A stretch of 64,000 nucleotides of DNA from assembly GCF_001593605.1 (NCBI RefSeq), contig NZ_CP012836.1, forward strand, positions 2,608,501-2,672,500, read 5' to 3'. The position numbers and the translations under genes were made by a program. The notes below the pieces were generated by a model. The model was not told the DNA's origin. It saw only the letters and a program-made list of their open reading frames with translations, and made no database searches. Shown in pieces: positions 55,104 to 63,949 of the stretch. Source of the stretch: Algoriphagus sanaruensis (lineage in GTDB: Bacteria; Bacteroidota; Bacteroidia; Cytophagales; Cyclobacteriaceae). The first letter of the stretch is position 1. Each line of letters starts with the position of its first letter.

Positions 55104-56000
55104 TCAAACGTCAAACGAAGCCTTGGGTGGAGTAGTTCCTTTGAACCATTTTGCGAATTTACCTTTGATCAAGGCACTTCCAAAGAAGAATATTCCAGCA
55201 ACCGTCACCATCATTCCGGCAATTGAACTATCCAACCAAAAGGCAAGGTAATATCCGAAGATGGCAATAAAGATGCCTAAAACCGACGTGAGTTTGAGTA
55301 AATTCATCAAAGTTTTGGTCCACAGAAAAGCAGTAGCAGGAGGAACTACCAACAGCGCTACTACTAAAATTGCACCTACAGATTCAAAACTACTTACCGT
55401 CGTGTAAGAGACCATACTCATCAAAGCAAGGTTGATTCCTTTGGCTGGGATTCCTAAAACAGAGCTAAAGCTTTCATCGAAACTAGTTAGGGTTAACTCT
55501 TTAAATAATAAATAGATAAACCCAATCACAAAAAAGAAATTTAGACCCGCTAACCAAGTGATTCGAGGTCCTAAATTCAAGCCACTTTTGGTAATCCAAA
55601 GATCAATAGGCAGATAAGCAATCTCTCCATAGAGCACACATTCCTGATCCAAATCCACCTTGTACGCAAATAAATTGATCAGAATAATCCCAATCGCAAA
55701 CAAAAGAGTAAAGGTGATCCCAATCGAAGCATCCAATTGAACTTTGGCTTTTTTCCGTAATCCTTCAATCATCAATGTTGCTAAAATCCCCAATAGACCA
55801 GCCCCGATAATTACTTCAAGGCTTCGTTGACTTCCTGAGACAAAATATCCAATCACAATTCCAGGAAGAACCGCATGAGAAATTGCATCTCCGGTCATGG
55901 ACATTTTCCGGAGCATCATAAACACCCCCAAAATTCCACAGGAGATTGAGATCAAAGATCCGGTCAGAATAATTAAGAATGCGTTTTGATCAAAGGTCAT
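55104..56000 (-). CDS. Metal (Mn/Zn/Fe) ABC transporter permease 2
   Basis: ABC-3 family polytopic permease, 298 aa, with GVFMMLRKMSMTGDAISHAVLPGIVIGY (the DAxSHxxLPG signature) near the N-terminus and the typical TM pattern. With the fused permease at 55990-57282 it forms the membrane pore of the transporter encoded by this operon. Its ATG overlaps the end of the upstream permease gene. Confidence 0.88.
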   Translation of the reverse strand: MTFDQNAFLIILTGSLISISCGILGVFMMLRKMSMTGDAISHAVLPGIVIGYFVSGSQRSLEVIIGAGLLGILATLMIEGLRKKAKVQLDASIGITFTLLFAIGIILINLFAYKVDLDQECVLYGEIAYLPIDLWITKSGLNLGPRITWLAGLNFFFVIGFIYLLFKELTLTSFDESFSSVLGIPAKGINLALMSMVSYTTVSSFESVGAILVVALLVVPPATAFLWTKTLMNLLKLTSVLGIFIAIFGYYLAFWLDSSIAGMMVTVAGIFFFGSALIKGKFAKWFKGTTPPKASFDV

Positions 56001-57282
56001 GACGAGTCCGAGGAATGGTTTCTTGATGAGGATCGAGCGTAGGATAGTTTAGTCTTTTTTCCAACATAGCTTCCAGCTCAGGTGTGAGCAAATGCTCCAT
56101 CTGTTCAGCTGATTCATGCACGTGATCGGGTGCGATATTCATGGATTCATTGAGGTATAACTCCCAAAGTCGATGAAGGCGAACAATCCGCATCGCTTCG
56201 ATTTTTCCCTTTTCTGATAAGACTATATTCGCTTGATTTACTTTGATATAATTCAATTTAGCTAAATGCTTGATAGACTTCTTGATTTCTTGAATCTGGT
56301 AGGGGTAGAGGTCATAGATTTCATCTATGGTGAGAGTTTTTTTCTCCTCTTCTTCTGCCTTATACAAGCCTTTCAAAAGGTGATCGATATGTGTCTTCTT
56401 CAGGTAATTCTTCCTTGCCAAAGCTCGAAATAGAATTCCGCTCTTTGGTGAAAAAGTAAAAGAAATCAATGCGATCAATGATAGGAATACGACCACCCAA
56501 GGGCCAGTAGGCATTTGGGGAAGAACGAAAGAAACATAGGTTCCAAGAATACCGGAAATGACTGAAAAAAAAGCAGCTAACAACAAAAGAGGATAAAGGC
56601 GATCAGTCCAGAATCTTGCAGCAGCACCTGGAGTGATCAGCAGTGCGGCCATTAACACCACTCCAATTGCTTGAATGCCTACTACCACCGCCAAAATCAT
56701 CAATACATTGAATAAAAAGCGAATTCCCGCCATCGGAAAGCCGATAGCTTTTCCAAAACTGGGATCAAACACCATTAATCTGAACTCCTTGAGCAAAAGG
56801 GTCAAAATCAAAATAATAATTAGGGAAAGCCCTCCGTAAATTTTAAGATCTGTTTCAGAAATCCCAATGGCATTTCCAAAAATGAAGGTGTTCAAACCTG
56901 CTATTTCTGGATTTCCGGACTTTTGGAGCGTGGTCATCATGACAATTCCAATTCCAAAAAATACCGATAAAATCGTCGCAATAATGGTATCCTCTGAAAG
57001 CTTCGTGTGCTGCTTGAGCCAAGTACTTAGGAATGTAGCCAAGGCTCCAGAAAAAAATGCACCTGAAACAATGTATATGGGATTTTTCTCACCAGCTAAA
57101 ATAAAGCCTACACATATTCCGGGCAGAATAGCATGCGATATAGCATCTCCTAAAAGGGCCTTTTTATCCAAAAATGAAAACGTACCTACATAGGCCGAGC
57201 CAATTCCCAATAAAATAATCCCCAATACTACCCATGTAATGGAAGGGTCCTGAAACGTAAAGAAGTAGATAAAATCTTCCAT
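55990..57282 (-). CDS. Metal ABC transporter permease fused to a DtxR-like regulatory domain
   Basis: 430 aa. Residues about 1-275 are an ABC-3 permease (same KKALLGDAISHAILPGICVGF signature as its neighbour). The C-terminal about 150 residues are DtxR-like: winged-helix 'IYDLYPYQIQEIKKSIKHLAKLNYI', then the metal-binding helix region HRLWELYLNESMNIAPDHVHESAEQMEHLLTPELE. This domain architecture is known in Bacteroidetes and couples transport with metal sensing. It stays in the membrane, so whether it still binds DNA is unclear. Follows the ATPase by 1 bp. Confidence 0.85.
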   Translation of the reverse strand: MEDFIYFFTFQDPSITWVVLGIILLGIGSAYVGTFSFLDKKALLGDAISHAILPGICVGFILAGEKNPIYIVSGAFFSGALATFLSTWLKQHTKLSEDTIIATILSVFFGIGIVMMTTLQKSGNPEIAGLNTFIFGNAIGISETDLKIYGGLSLIIILILTLLLKEFRLMVFDPSFGKAIGFPMAGIRFLFNVLMILAVVVGIQAIGVVLMAALLITPGAAARFWTDRLYPLLLLAAFFSVISGILGTYVSFVLPQMPTGPWVVVFLSLIALISFTFSPKSGILFRALARKNYLKKTHIDHLLKGLYKAEEEEKKTLTIDEIYDLYPYQIQEIKKSIKHLAKLNYIKVNQANIVLSEKGKIEAMRIVRLHRLWELYLNESMNIAPDHVHESAEQMEHLLTPELEAMLEKRLNYPTLDPHQETIPRTRHDL

Positions 57283-57283
57283 A

Positions 57284-58072
57284 TCAGCCTTTTAAAGGAT
57301 TGAAATCCTGTTGACGTATAAGGTCAGTCACTTTTGTAAGTAAGTTGAGCTTACCACCATAGGTCTTACGAAGGAGTTCTTCCGTCATGACTTGATCTTT
57401 GGGTCCACTTCCCACCAAGTGTAAATTGAGCATGATCACCCAATCAAAAAACTTCATCGCCGAATGGATATCGTGGTGAACCACCAAAACTGTTTTTCCT
57501 GCCTTTGTCATCTGCTTAAGCAATTCGAAAATGGCCGTCTCAGTAGCCATATCCACGCCTGCAAAAGGCTCATCCATCAAATATAAATCTGCTTGTTGAG
57601 CCAAGGCTCTGGCAATAAATACCCGTTGTTGTTGACCCCCGGAAAGCTCAGAAATCTGTCGATTTAAATAGGGGGTCATACCTACTTGCTCCAAACTTTG
57701 AAGGGCAATTTCTTTCTCCATTTTCCCGGGTCGTCTGAATAAGCCAAGTCGCCCGTAGGTTCCCATCAAAACCACATCCATAACAGAGGCCGGAAAATTC
57801 CAATCCACCGATTCACGCTGAGGAACGTAACTGATTCTGGAGCGAACATCTTGAAGGGGTTTATCAAAAATCTTCACGTATCCTGAAGTCGGCGAAATCA
57901 AACCCATAATCGATTTAATCAAGGTTGATTTTCCTGCTCCATTTGGACCTAAAACTCCAATTAATTTACCTCCAGGAAGACTAAAATCGACATTCCACAA
58001 AACTGGATTTTGATCATAACTGACCGTTAGATCATGAATTTCCAAAATGGGTTGTTCCACTTGTGTGATCAT
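57284..58072 (-). CDS. Metal ABC transporter ATP-binding protein
   Basis: 262 aa ABC ATPase: Walker A GPNGAGKST (residues about 41-49), Q-loop YVPQRESVDW, signature LSGGQQQRVFIARAL, Walker B LYLMDEPFAGVD, H-loop VVHHDI. MntB/ZnuC-type. Its start overlaps the stop of the substrate-binding protein gene (ATGA). Energises uptake through the two permeases. Confidence 0.92.
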   Translation of the reverse strand: MITQVEQPILEIHDLTVSYDQNPVLWNVDFSLPGGKLIGVLGPNGAGKSTLIKSIMGLISPTSGYVKIFDKPLQDVRSRISYVPQRESVDWNFPASVMDVVLMGTYGRLGLFRRPGKMEKEIALQSLEQVGMTPYLNRQISELSGGQQQRVFIARALAQQADLYLMDEPFAGVDMATETAIFELLKQMTKAGKTVLVVHHDIHSAMKFFDWVIMLNLHLVGSGPKDQVMTEELLRKTYGGKLNLLTKVTDLIRQQDFNPLKG

Positions 58073-58983
58073 GGGAGTAGGTTGTTGTAAATGGTTAATA
58101 GGTTGTATTCAAACATTCCAAGGTAGTTTCCTGCTTCGGTTCCTTCTGCATCTAGACTATCGGTGAATAGGGGGCCTGCGACCTTGACCGAGTAGTTCTT
58201 TTCTTGGGCAGCATTGGCAACAGCTTTCAAAGCTTTAGGCGAAATGGTTTGCTCTGCGAAAATGGCTTTGACCTGATATTCTTGAATTGTATTCATCAAT
58301 TCAGTTAAATCCCTCAAACCCGGTTCACTTAAAGTAGATAATCCTTGAAGTGCAAAGACTTTCATTCCATAGGATTTTCCAAAATAGGCGAATGCATCAT
58401 GAGCAGTAATTAAAACCTGATTTTTTGAATTCAATTCATTGACTAGGGTTTGAGCTTTTTGATGGAGTTCAGAGAGTTTCTTCTGATAAATATTTGAATT
58501 CGTTTCAATGCTTGACCGAAATTCAGGTTTCCATTTTTTCAATTCTTCTGCAGCATAAGCCAAGGCTTCTGACCAAAGTTTAATATCAAACCAAATATGG
58601 GGATCAGCGCTATGGGACTCCGGACCAGATCGGATCAATTGATCATGCGAGATCCCTTCCGAAACATTTATCAATTGCTGGGAATAGGTCAATTTTTCAA
58701 AAATCTCAGTCATTTTTCCTTCCAAGAACAAGCCATGGTACACCACCAAATCGGCTTCCGTCAGGAGATCCAAATCTCTAACACTTGCTTTATACAAATG
58801 CGGATCAACCCCCGCTGGCATAAGTGGCTTCACATCCGCCAAATCACCCACTAATTGCTTGATCCCATCTGCAAGAATGCTTGTCGTGGTTACTATCAAA
58901 GGCTTCTCACGACGGATCGACTCTTCTTTCTTACAGGAAGAAAAACTCAACAAAATGATCAAGAGAAAACCGAAATACTTCAT
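58069..58983 (-). CDS. Metal ABC transporter substrate-binding lipoprotein (MntA/TroA/ZnuA-type)
   Basis: 304 aa, lipobox Cys17 (SFSSCKK). TroA-fold metal sites: GVDPHLY with one His, the 'SADPHIWFDIKLW' second His and 'HDAFAYFGKSYG' third; the fourth ligand lies near FAEQTISPKAL. A short histidine-poor loop argues for Mn/Fe rather than Zn, weakly. Overlaps mntR upstream and the ATPase downstream by 4 bp each. Confidence 0.9.
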   Translation of the reverse strand: MKYFGFLLIILLSFSSCKKEESIRREKPLIVTTTSILADGIKQLVGDLADVKPLMPAGVDPHLYKASVRDLDLLTEADLVVYHGLFLEGKMTEIFEKLTYSQQLINVSEGISHDQLIRSGPESHSADPHIWFDIKLWSEALAYAAEELKKWKPEFRSSIETNSNIYQKKLSELHQKAQTLVNELNSKNQVLITAHDAFAYFGKSYGMKVFALQGLSTLSEPGLRDLTELMNTIQEYQVKAIFAEQTISPKALKAVANAAQEKNYSVKVAGPLFTDSLDAEGTEAGNYLGMFEYNLLTIYNNLLP

Positions 58984-59642
58984 GATTGCAAAACCAGAAT
59001 ATTGGAGGCTACATCCTTAGACATAAAAAGAGTCTTTTTTTGATCCACCAGAATCTCAAGAGAACCATCAAACTCCACTTTGTCGAGCACCTTGATACGG
59101 GCACCTATATATGCACCCACCTTGTCTAGGTACCTTAGAAATGCTGCGCTACTATCTTTGACCGCTACAATTTGTCCCATTTGATCGATCTCCATGTCAT
59201 TCAGTTGAATCCTTGGACGAGCTCTTACATCACCAAATTCATCCGGAATTGGATCTCCATGAGGGTCAAATTTTGGAAAATTCAAATAAGCATCTAATCG
59301 CTGAATAAGGAGTGGGGATTGGATATGCTCCAATTGCTCGGCTACTTCATGCACCTCGTCCCAGGCAAAATTGAGTTTCTCCACCAAAAAAACTTCCCAC
59401 AGGCGATGTTTTCGAATCGTCTGAAGTGCATAGCGCTTTCCAGAATCGGTAATCTGTAATCCGTAATACTTGCGGTATTCAATGACTTCTTTTTCACCAA
59501 GCTTCCGAAGCATATCGCTCACGGAAGCAGCCTTGGTTTTCATCTCTGCAGCGATGTCATTGGTAGATACACTCTTTTTGCCCCCTTCAGAGAGGTGATA
59601 AATGGCTTTTAAATAATTCTCTTCTGCAACGGTCAATTCCAT
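58980..59642 (-). CDS. mntR: DtxR/MntR-family metal-dependent repressor with FeoA-like C-terminus
   Basis: 220 aa. N-terminal winged helix (AEENYLKAIYHLSEGGKKSVSTNDIAAEMKTKAASVSDMLRKL), dimerisation/metal domain with HRLWEVFLVEKL, EVHEVAEQLEHIQSP and FDPHGDPIP, and an SH3-like FeoA domain at the C-terminus. First gene of the metal-uptake operon, co-transcribed with it. A pair of TTTAG..CTAAA palindromes lies within 75 bp upstream, probably its operators. Confidence 0.9.
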   Translation of the reverse strand: MELTVAEENYLKAIYHLSEGGKKSVSTNDIAAEMKTKAASVSDMLRKLGEKEVIEYRKYYGLQITDSGKRYALQTIRKHRLWEVFLVEKLNFAWDEVHEVAEQLEHIQSPLLIQRLDAYLNFPKFDPHGDPIPDEFGDVRARPRIQLNDMEIDQMGQIVAVKDSSAAFLRYLDKVGAYIGARIKVLDKVEFDGSLEILVDQKKTLFMSKDVASNILVLQS

Positions 59643-59942
59643 AGTAGTGGTAATAATAAGGCAAATATAAAATATAATTTAGAAAGGGCTAAAAATATTT
59701 TTATTTAGGACTAAATCGACTGTGGATAACCCAAATTTACCTGTGGGATCGATTTTAGACGGATCTAAAATAAATATTGTATAAGCCGTAAAATCAATAT
59801 AAATAGCTAATTACTATTAGGTTACAAACTATATTTAAAAACAAAAAGATGCTATTTCCCTTTGAAAGGGGAGTTTCCAAAATGCAGAGAAGAGGGAAAT
59901 TTTAAGTGGGGGAGTGGATAACTCATGTGGATTAATCCACAA
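59643..59942. other. Intergenic region upstream of mntR
   Basis: 300 bp between the mntR start and the glycosyltransferase stop; both genes are on the minus strand, so it contains the mntR promoter and the end of the glycosyltransferase gene. Holds the two palindromes described separately; no RNA gene or strong terminator seen. Confidence 0.5.
59678..59715. promoter_or_regulatory. Putative MntR operators: two TTTAG...CTAAA palindromes
   Basis: TTTAG-AAAGGG-CTAAA (59678-59693) and TTTAG-GA-CTAAA (59704-59715), the same half-sites with different spacers, 36-73 bp before the mntR ATG. They recall the DtxR-family TTAGG/CCTAA half-sites. Identical half-sites beside a DtxR gene are suggestive only. 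Confidence 0.5.
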
Positions 59943-61082
59943 TTACTTGTCGATTCCTGAAAGTAACTTTTCGACTTGTGCGATCAATTCTGATACTTGA
60001 TCGTCCCAAAAAATAGAGGATGGGACAGGCGAATTAAAATAGGATTGGTGAATGGCTAGATCGAATGAGCGTTGAGCAGAAGTTCGATCTTGAAAATCCA
60101 CGGATATCCCACCATTGTATTCGTTGAAAAAATTTTCCCAAACTGGATTCTCAGTGATCAAAACTGGAACTCTCAATGCGGCACATTCAAATAGCTTCGT
60201 GGGAATCTTGGATTGAATGGATGGCAAAATCGGATATGGCAGCAAACAAAAATCAGAGCTAGAAATGACCTCAAGGATTTGATCATGAGGAACCGGATTT
60301 TCAGATATGTTGAGCTGAATTTGAGGGATCGTGTTTGCCAATTCTCTCAACTCCTTTTCAAATTCTTTGACAGGAACATGACCACAAAGAATTAGGATGG
60401 AATCAGGATAATCACTCAAGATTTCCTTAAACCAAGCCACTCCTAAGTTGGTGCCATACCCCCGACTCAAGGTTCCTGTGATCGAAAAAATAAAGGTCCT
60501 TTTCCCTTGAAAAGTCCGGTTTTCACAAATCTTCATTCTCCCCTTGAATTTATTCTCCAAAATCAATCTTGGTTTTTTATCGGGCATTTCCTCGGCATAG
60601 CATTTTTCCGCCAAGAAATAAAAATCTACACCTGGCAATGATTCCGCCCATTGGATTACAAGTTTTCCGATTAGAAGCTTGAGTCCATGATGAGTTGATC
60701 CGTAAGTAAGATTGAACAAATAGTTTTCTTGGACATCATAAATCAACTTGTACCTAAAAATCAGCTTAAATAAGCTTGCTAAAGGAAGTAATTCGAAGGT
60801 GCAAACTATCAAAAGTTGGGGTCGAGTGGTAAAAAGACAAAAGCTGAATCTTACCTGAGCCAAAACCCGATCCCAAATCGAATGAAAATGACTCATAGAA
60901 GAAAAAAATCGGAAACCCGGAGTTGAATCCGGCTTTTCTGGAGAAAAGCCTATGATGTTTACCTCGTATTTATTTGTTTCGCCAAGCGATTGGGCTAGCT
61001 TTTCAAATGCTCTACTATCCCTGACTGGTTTCAGGGTAGAGGCAATCAAAATAGGTATCTTCCCAGTCGCGGAATTACTCAT
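59943..61082 (-). CDS. Glycosyltransferase (GT-B fold, family 1/4-like)
   Basis: 379 aa. N-terminal 'PILIASTLKPVRDSRAFEKLAQSLGETNKY' and the C-terminal GT1 nucleotide-sugar region ('IFSITGTLSRGYGTNLGVAWFKEIL', then the EX7E-like 'FECAALRVPVLITENPVWENFF') show a GT-B enzyme. Acceptor and donor unknown. It starts 20 bp from the divergent dapD, so the two share a regulatory region. Confidence 0.78.
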   Translation of the reverse strand: MSNSATGKIPILIASTLKPVRDSRAFEKLAQSLGETNKYEVNIIGFSPEKPDSTPGFRFFSSMSHFHSIWDRVLAQVRFSFCLFTTRPQLLIVCTFELLPLASLFKLIFRYKLIYDVQENYLFNLTYGSTHHGLKLLIGKLVIQWAESLPGVDFYFLAEKCYAEEMPDKKPRLILENKFKGRMKICENRTFQGKRTFIFSITGTLSRGYGTNLGVAWFKEILSDYPDSILILCGHVPVKEFEKELRELANTIPQIQLNISENPVPHDQILEVISSSDFCLLPYPILPSIQSKIPTKLFECAALRVPVLITENPVWENFFNEYNGGISVDFQDRTSAQRSFDLAIHQSYFNSPVPSSIFWDDQVSELIAQVEKLLSGIDK

Positions 61083-61102
61083 AAACGAAACTAAATAAAA
61101 TA

Positions 61103-61918
61103 ATGGAACTCAGAACGCTTATCGAACAAGCTTGGGAAAACCGAGAATTATTGAAAGAAAAAGAAACTGAAATTGCTATAAAAACGATCATTGCTGATTT
61201 GGATGCAGGAAAAATCCGAGTAGCAGAGCCTCTTGAAAATGGAGATTGGCAAGTCAATGATTGGGTAAAAAAAGCGGTAATTCTTTATTTCCCAATTCAA
61301 AAAATGCAAACCATCGAAGTTGGTCCGTTTGAGTTTCACGATAAAATGGCACTCAAAACCAACTACGCAAAGCAGGGAGTTCGAGTGGTGCCTCACGCTG
61401 TAGCTCGTTATGGCGCTCATTTGGCCAGCGGCGTGGTAATGATGCCTAGCTATGTGAATATTGGAGCATATGTCGATAGTGGCACGATGGTTGATACTTG
61501 GGCCACCGTCGGATCCTGTGCGCAGATCGGCAAAAATGTTCATTTAAGTGGTGGTGTGGGTATTGGAGGTGTTCTTGAACCTGTTCAAGCGGCTCCAGTA
61601 ATCGTAGAAGATGGAGCCTTTATCGGTAGCCGTGCTATTATAGTAGAAGGTGTTCGAATCGGAAAAGAAGCCGTAATCGGAGCAGGAGTAACCTTAACAG
61701 CGAGCTCCAAAATTATCGATGTCACTGGATCAGAACCAGTCGAATACAAAGGATATGTTCCACCAAGATCTGTGGTCATTCCAGGTTCTATTTCAAAAAA
61801 TTTCCCTGCCGGTACGTATCAAGTGCCATGTGCACTGATCATCGGACAGCGAAAGGCTTCTACGGATCTCAAAACCTCACTTAATGACGCCTTGAGAGAA
61901 AACAACGTAGCAGTCTAA
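61103..61918 (+). CDS. dapD: 2,3,4,5-tetrahydropyridine-2,6-dicarboxylate N-succinyltransferase
   Basis: Succinylates tetrahydrodipicolinate in lysine/meso-DAP biosynthesis for peptidoglycan. 271 aa. N-terminal helical domain, then a left-handed beta-helix with hexapeptide repeats (MMPSYVNIGAYVDSGTMVDTWATVGSCAQIG) and the conserved GVGIGGVLEPVQAAPVIVEDGAFIGSRAIIVEGV. ATG at 61103. Reads divergently from the glycosyltransferase. Confidence 0.94.
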   Translation: MELRTLIEQAWENRELLKEKETEIAIKTIIADLDAGKIRVAEPLENGDWQVNDWVKKAVILYFPIQKMQTIEVGPFEFHDKMALKTNYAKQGVRVVPHAVARYGAHLASGVVMMPSYVNIGAYVDSGTMVDTWATVGSCAQIGKNVHLSGGVGIGGVLEPVQAAPVIVEDGAFIGSRAIIVEGVRIGKEAVIGAGVTLTASSKIIDVTGSEPVEYKGYVPPRSVVIPGSISKNFPAGTYQVPCALIIGQRKASTDLKTSLNDALRENNVAV

Positions 61919-61929
61919 ACCAACTTTAC

Positions 61930-62538
61930 ATGAAATTATCGAGTAAAATAGTCTTAATCCCGGTTTTTGCCGGGATTTTGCTTTCCGCTTGTTCAGAACA
62001 AAAAGTAAATCAAGCCGATGCTTATTTTGAGAGAGGTCAATATGAATTAGCCGCTCAAACTTATTCTGAAAATCTAAAAAGCAACCCTGGAGACGTAAAA
62101 ATGATTTACAATAGAGGGAGGGCTTTTCAAGAAATGGGGAATTTGGAACAGGCCCAAGCTGATTTTGAAAAAGCTTTTGAAATCGAGCCAAACAATACCC
62201 AAGTACTTTTAAGTTTGGCCGCTATTCAACTTGAGCAGAAAAATTTTGCAAGCGCCTTACTTTATGCAACCAAGGCTGAGGAAATCGCAGGTGCACCTGC
62301 AATGGCATCCTATTTAAAGGGCAGATCACTTCATGGTTTAGGAATGCCAGAAGATGCGCTAAAAGCTTATGGAACAGCGATCCAACTTGATAAGGAATTT
62401 GGACAAGCATATTTCACGCGAGGAATGTTGAAAGTTGCCTTAGAGCGAAAAAAACAAGCTTGTGAAGATTTTCAATTAGCAACCTCACTGGAATATCCAG
62501 GAGCTAAAGATGCTCTCGCCAAATATTGTAAACGATAA
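61930..62538 (+). CDS. TPR-repeat lipoprotein, 202 aa
   Basis: Lipobox Cys21 (LLSACSEQ). About four TPR helices pairs: 'DAYFERGQYELAAQTYSENLKSNPGDVKMIYNRGRAFQEMGNLEQAQADFEKAFEIEPNN', and two more repeats toward the C-terminus. Protein-protein interaction role at the membrane. It starts 11 bp after dapD and is likely co-transcribed; partner unknown. Confidence 0.82.
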   Translation: MKLSSKIVLIPVFAGILLSACSEQKVNQADAYFERGQYELAAQTYSENLKSNPGDVKMIYNRGRAFQEMGNLEQAQADFEKAFEIEPNNTQVLLSLAAIQLEQKNFASALLYATKAEEIAGAPAMASYLKGRSLHGLGMPEDALKAYGTAIQLDKEFGQAYFTRGMLKVALERKKQACEDFQLATSLEYPGAKDALAKYCKR

Positions 62539-62568
62539 AAAAAAGCCCGATTTCGGGCTTATTTTTTT
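62538..62568. terminator. Bidirectional terminator
   Basis: AAGCCC (62543-62548) pairs with GGGCTT (62555-62560) around a 6-nt loop, with A-runs and T-runs on both sides. It lies between the convergent TPR-lipoprotein and zinc-ribbon genes and overlaps the stop codon of the latter. Confidence 0.82.
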
Positions 62569-63272
62569 TCCTGCTCTTCGTGGTCGTGGTGATCACAAAG
62601 AACCTCTCCAGTTACTCTTCCTGCTCCTAAGCAAGTTTTACATTCGCTTACTTGTTTTCCAGTTCCTTGGCATTCAGGGCAGGTTAGTCTACCTTTTGCA
62701 TTGCATCGCTCACATTCAAAAATTTCAACCTGATTAAAAACATTGATTTTTTTGATCATACCAGTTGCTGCACACTTGCTACAACCGACAATCGTTTTTC
62801 CTTTGCAATAGTCGCAGGTTTGTTCTTGCTTTTTCTGCCCCATACATGTGGCACAAACCTCATATCGGTAACCTTTAGAATCACAAAGTCCACAAGCAGA
62901 AATTTCAGCCAAAGGCTTTGTCAATTTTTGTTTCAGTTCTTTTGCTCCTTGAAGATTTCGACCAGTTTGTCCGGTGAGCTCGAGGTACTTATCCAGAAAG
63001 TTTTTGCTATTATTAAATTGGCCTAATTCAAATAAAGTCTCAGCAAAATAATAGGGCATTTCTTCAGGGAGTGGTAGCCCAGATTCAATCAGACTTCGGA
63101 ACAATTCATTTGCCGTTTGATAATCTTTTCGTTCGATCGCTGCCAAGGCACCTTGCATCCAGCGATCTGTTTGTCCCAGGTTTGGAATTCCTTGAGCCAT
63201 CCCTTTCCAACCGAAAAGAAGTTGGAAAATAGAAACAATCAGGAATACAGAAATATTATGAGTTGGTTTCAA
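62559..63272 (-). CDS. Membrane-anchored TPR protein with DnaJ-like CxxCxG zinc-binding repeats, 237 aa
   Basis: N-terminal hydrophobic stretch (ISVFLIVSIFQLLFGWKG), a TPR-like middle (DYQTANELFRSLIESGLPLPEEMPYYFAETLFELG) and a C-terminal array of seven CxxC(x)G motifs: CGLCDSKG, CATCMGQ, CDYCKGK, CSKCAATG, CERCNAKG, CPECQGTG, CKTCLGAG. DnaJ has four such motifs and a J domain, which is absent here. Possibly a thiol/zinc chaperone-like protein. No ATG; TTG at 63272 is the only start before the signal-like segment. Confidence 0.7.
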   Translation of the reverse strand: MKPTHNISVFLIVSIFQLLFGWKGMAQGIPNLGQTDRWMQGALAAIERKDYQTANELFRSLIESGLPLPEEMPYYFAETLFELGQFNNSKNFLDKYLELTGQTGRNLQGAKELKQKLTKPLAEISACGLCDSKGYRYEVCATCMGQKKQEQTCDYCKGKTIVGCSKCAATGMIKKINVFNQVEIFECERCNAKGRLTCPECQGTGKQVSECKTCLGAGRVTGEVLCDHHDHEEQEKK

Positions 63273-63364
63273 GTTGATTTGCTTTATGAATTCTAGTTCT
63301 TAAAGAAAGAAGAGCTTTGCAAGTTAAAATATGTAATTGAAAAAATGGTTTGAAAAGAGGCTGT

Positions 63365-63949
63365 CTAAATTTTTTCCAAACGACGAAAATCTTCCTCAGT
63401 GTCTATATCTAAGGCTCCAAGTGGAAAGTTCAATGGTATAGTGTCTTCAGAATTTTCAAGGATTACTTTTTTCGCTCCTTCAGAGCCTTTAAGATTTAAC
63501 AGGTCTTGGAAATATTTCTGATCAAAAATCGCCGGAACACCTAGTGTTCCAGAATAAAACGAGGCGACGATCCCTTTTCCTGAACTTTCTTTTTCAATAA
63601 TCAAATTGTCTAATAATTGATGATTGACAAAAGGCTGGTCGCAGAGCATCAAAATCACTTGGTTAATCCCATCTTTTTTTATTAAAAATCGAAGCCCAGT
63701 CTGCATGCTGGAAGCCATACCTTGCTCCCAATTTTCATTAATCACATAAGAAACAGTCTCTGAATCAAATCCTGTTTTGATTAATTCTGGATTCCAACCC
63801 AGGACGACTACACAAGATTCACTGCTACTTTTTTGAGCCTTTTCAATCGCTCTTTGAATTAATTTTTTGCCTTGAAATTCAAGTAGTTGCTTTGGCCTAC
63901 CTAATCTTGAAGATGAGCCGGCGGCAAGGATAATTAATCCAGTTTTCAT
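63365..63949 (-). CDS. MobA-like nucleotidyltransferase (MocA/molybdenum cofactor class)
   Basis: 194 aa. N-terminal MobA-type signature TGLIILAAGSSSRLGRPKQLLEF (nucleotide-binding loop), then VILMLCDQPFVN with the metal-binding D, and a C-terminal DIDTEED. Family members add CMP or GMP to molybdopterin or act on other nucleotides. Overlaps the upstream gene by ATGA, suggesting an XdhC-like partner and a Mo-enzyme maturation role. Confidence 0.82.
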   Translation of the reverse strand: MKTGLIILAAGSSSRLGRPKQLLEFQGKKLIQRAIEKAQKSSSESCVVVLGWNPELIKTGFDSETVSYVINENWEQGMASSMQTGLRFLIKKDGINQVILMLCDQPFVNHQLLDNLIIEKESSGKGIVASFYSGTLGVPAIFDQKYFQDLLNLKGSEGAKKVILENSEDTIPLNFPLGALDIDTEEDFRRLEKI

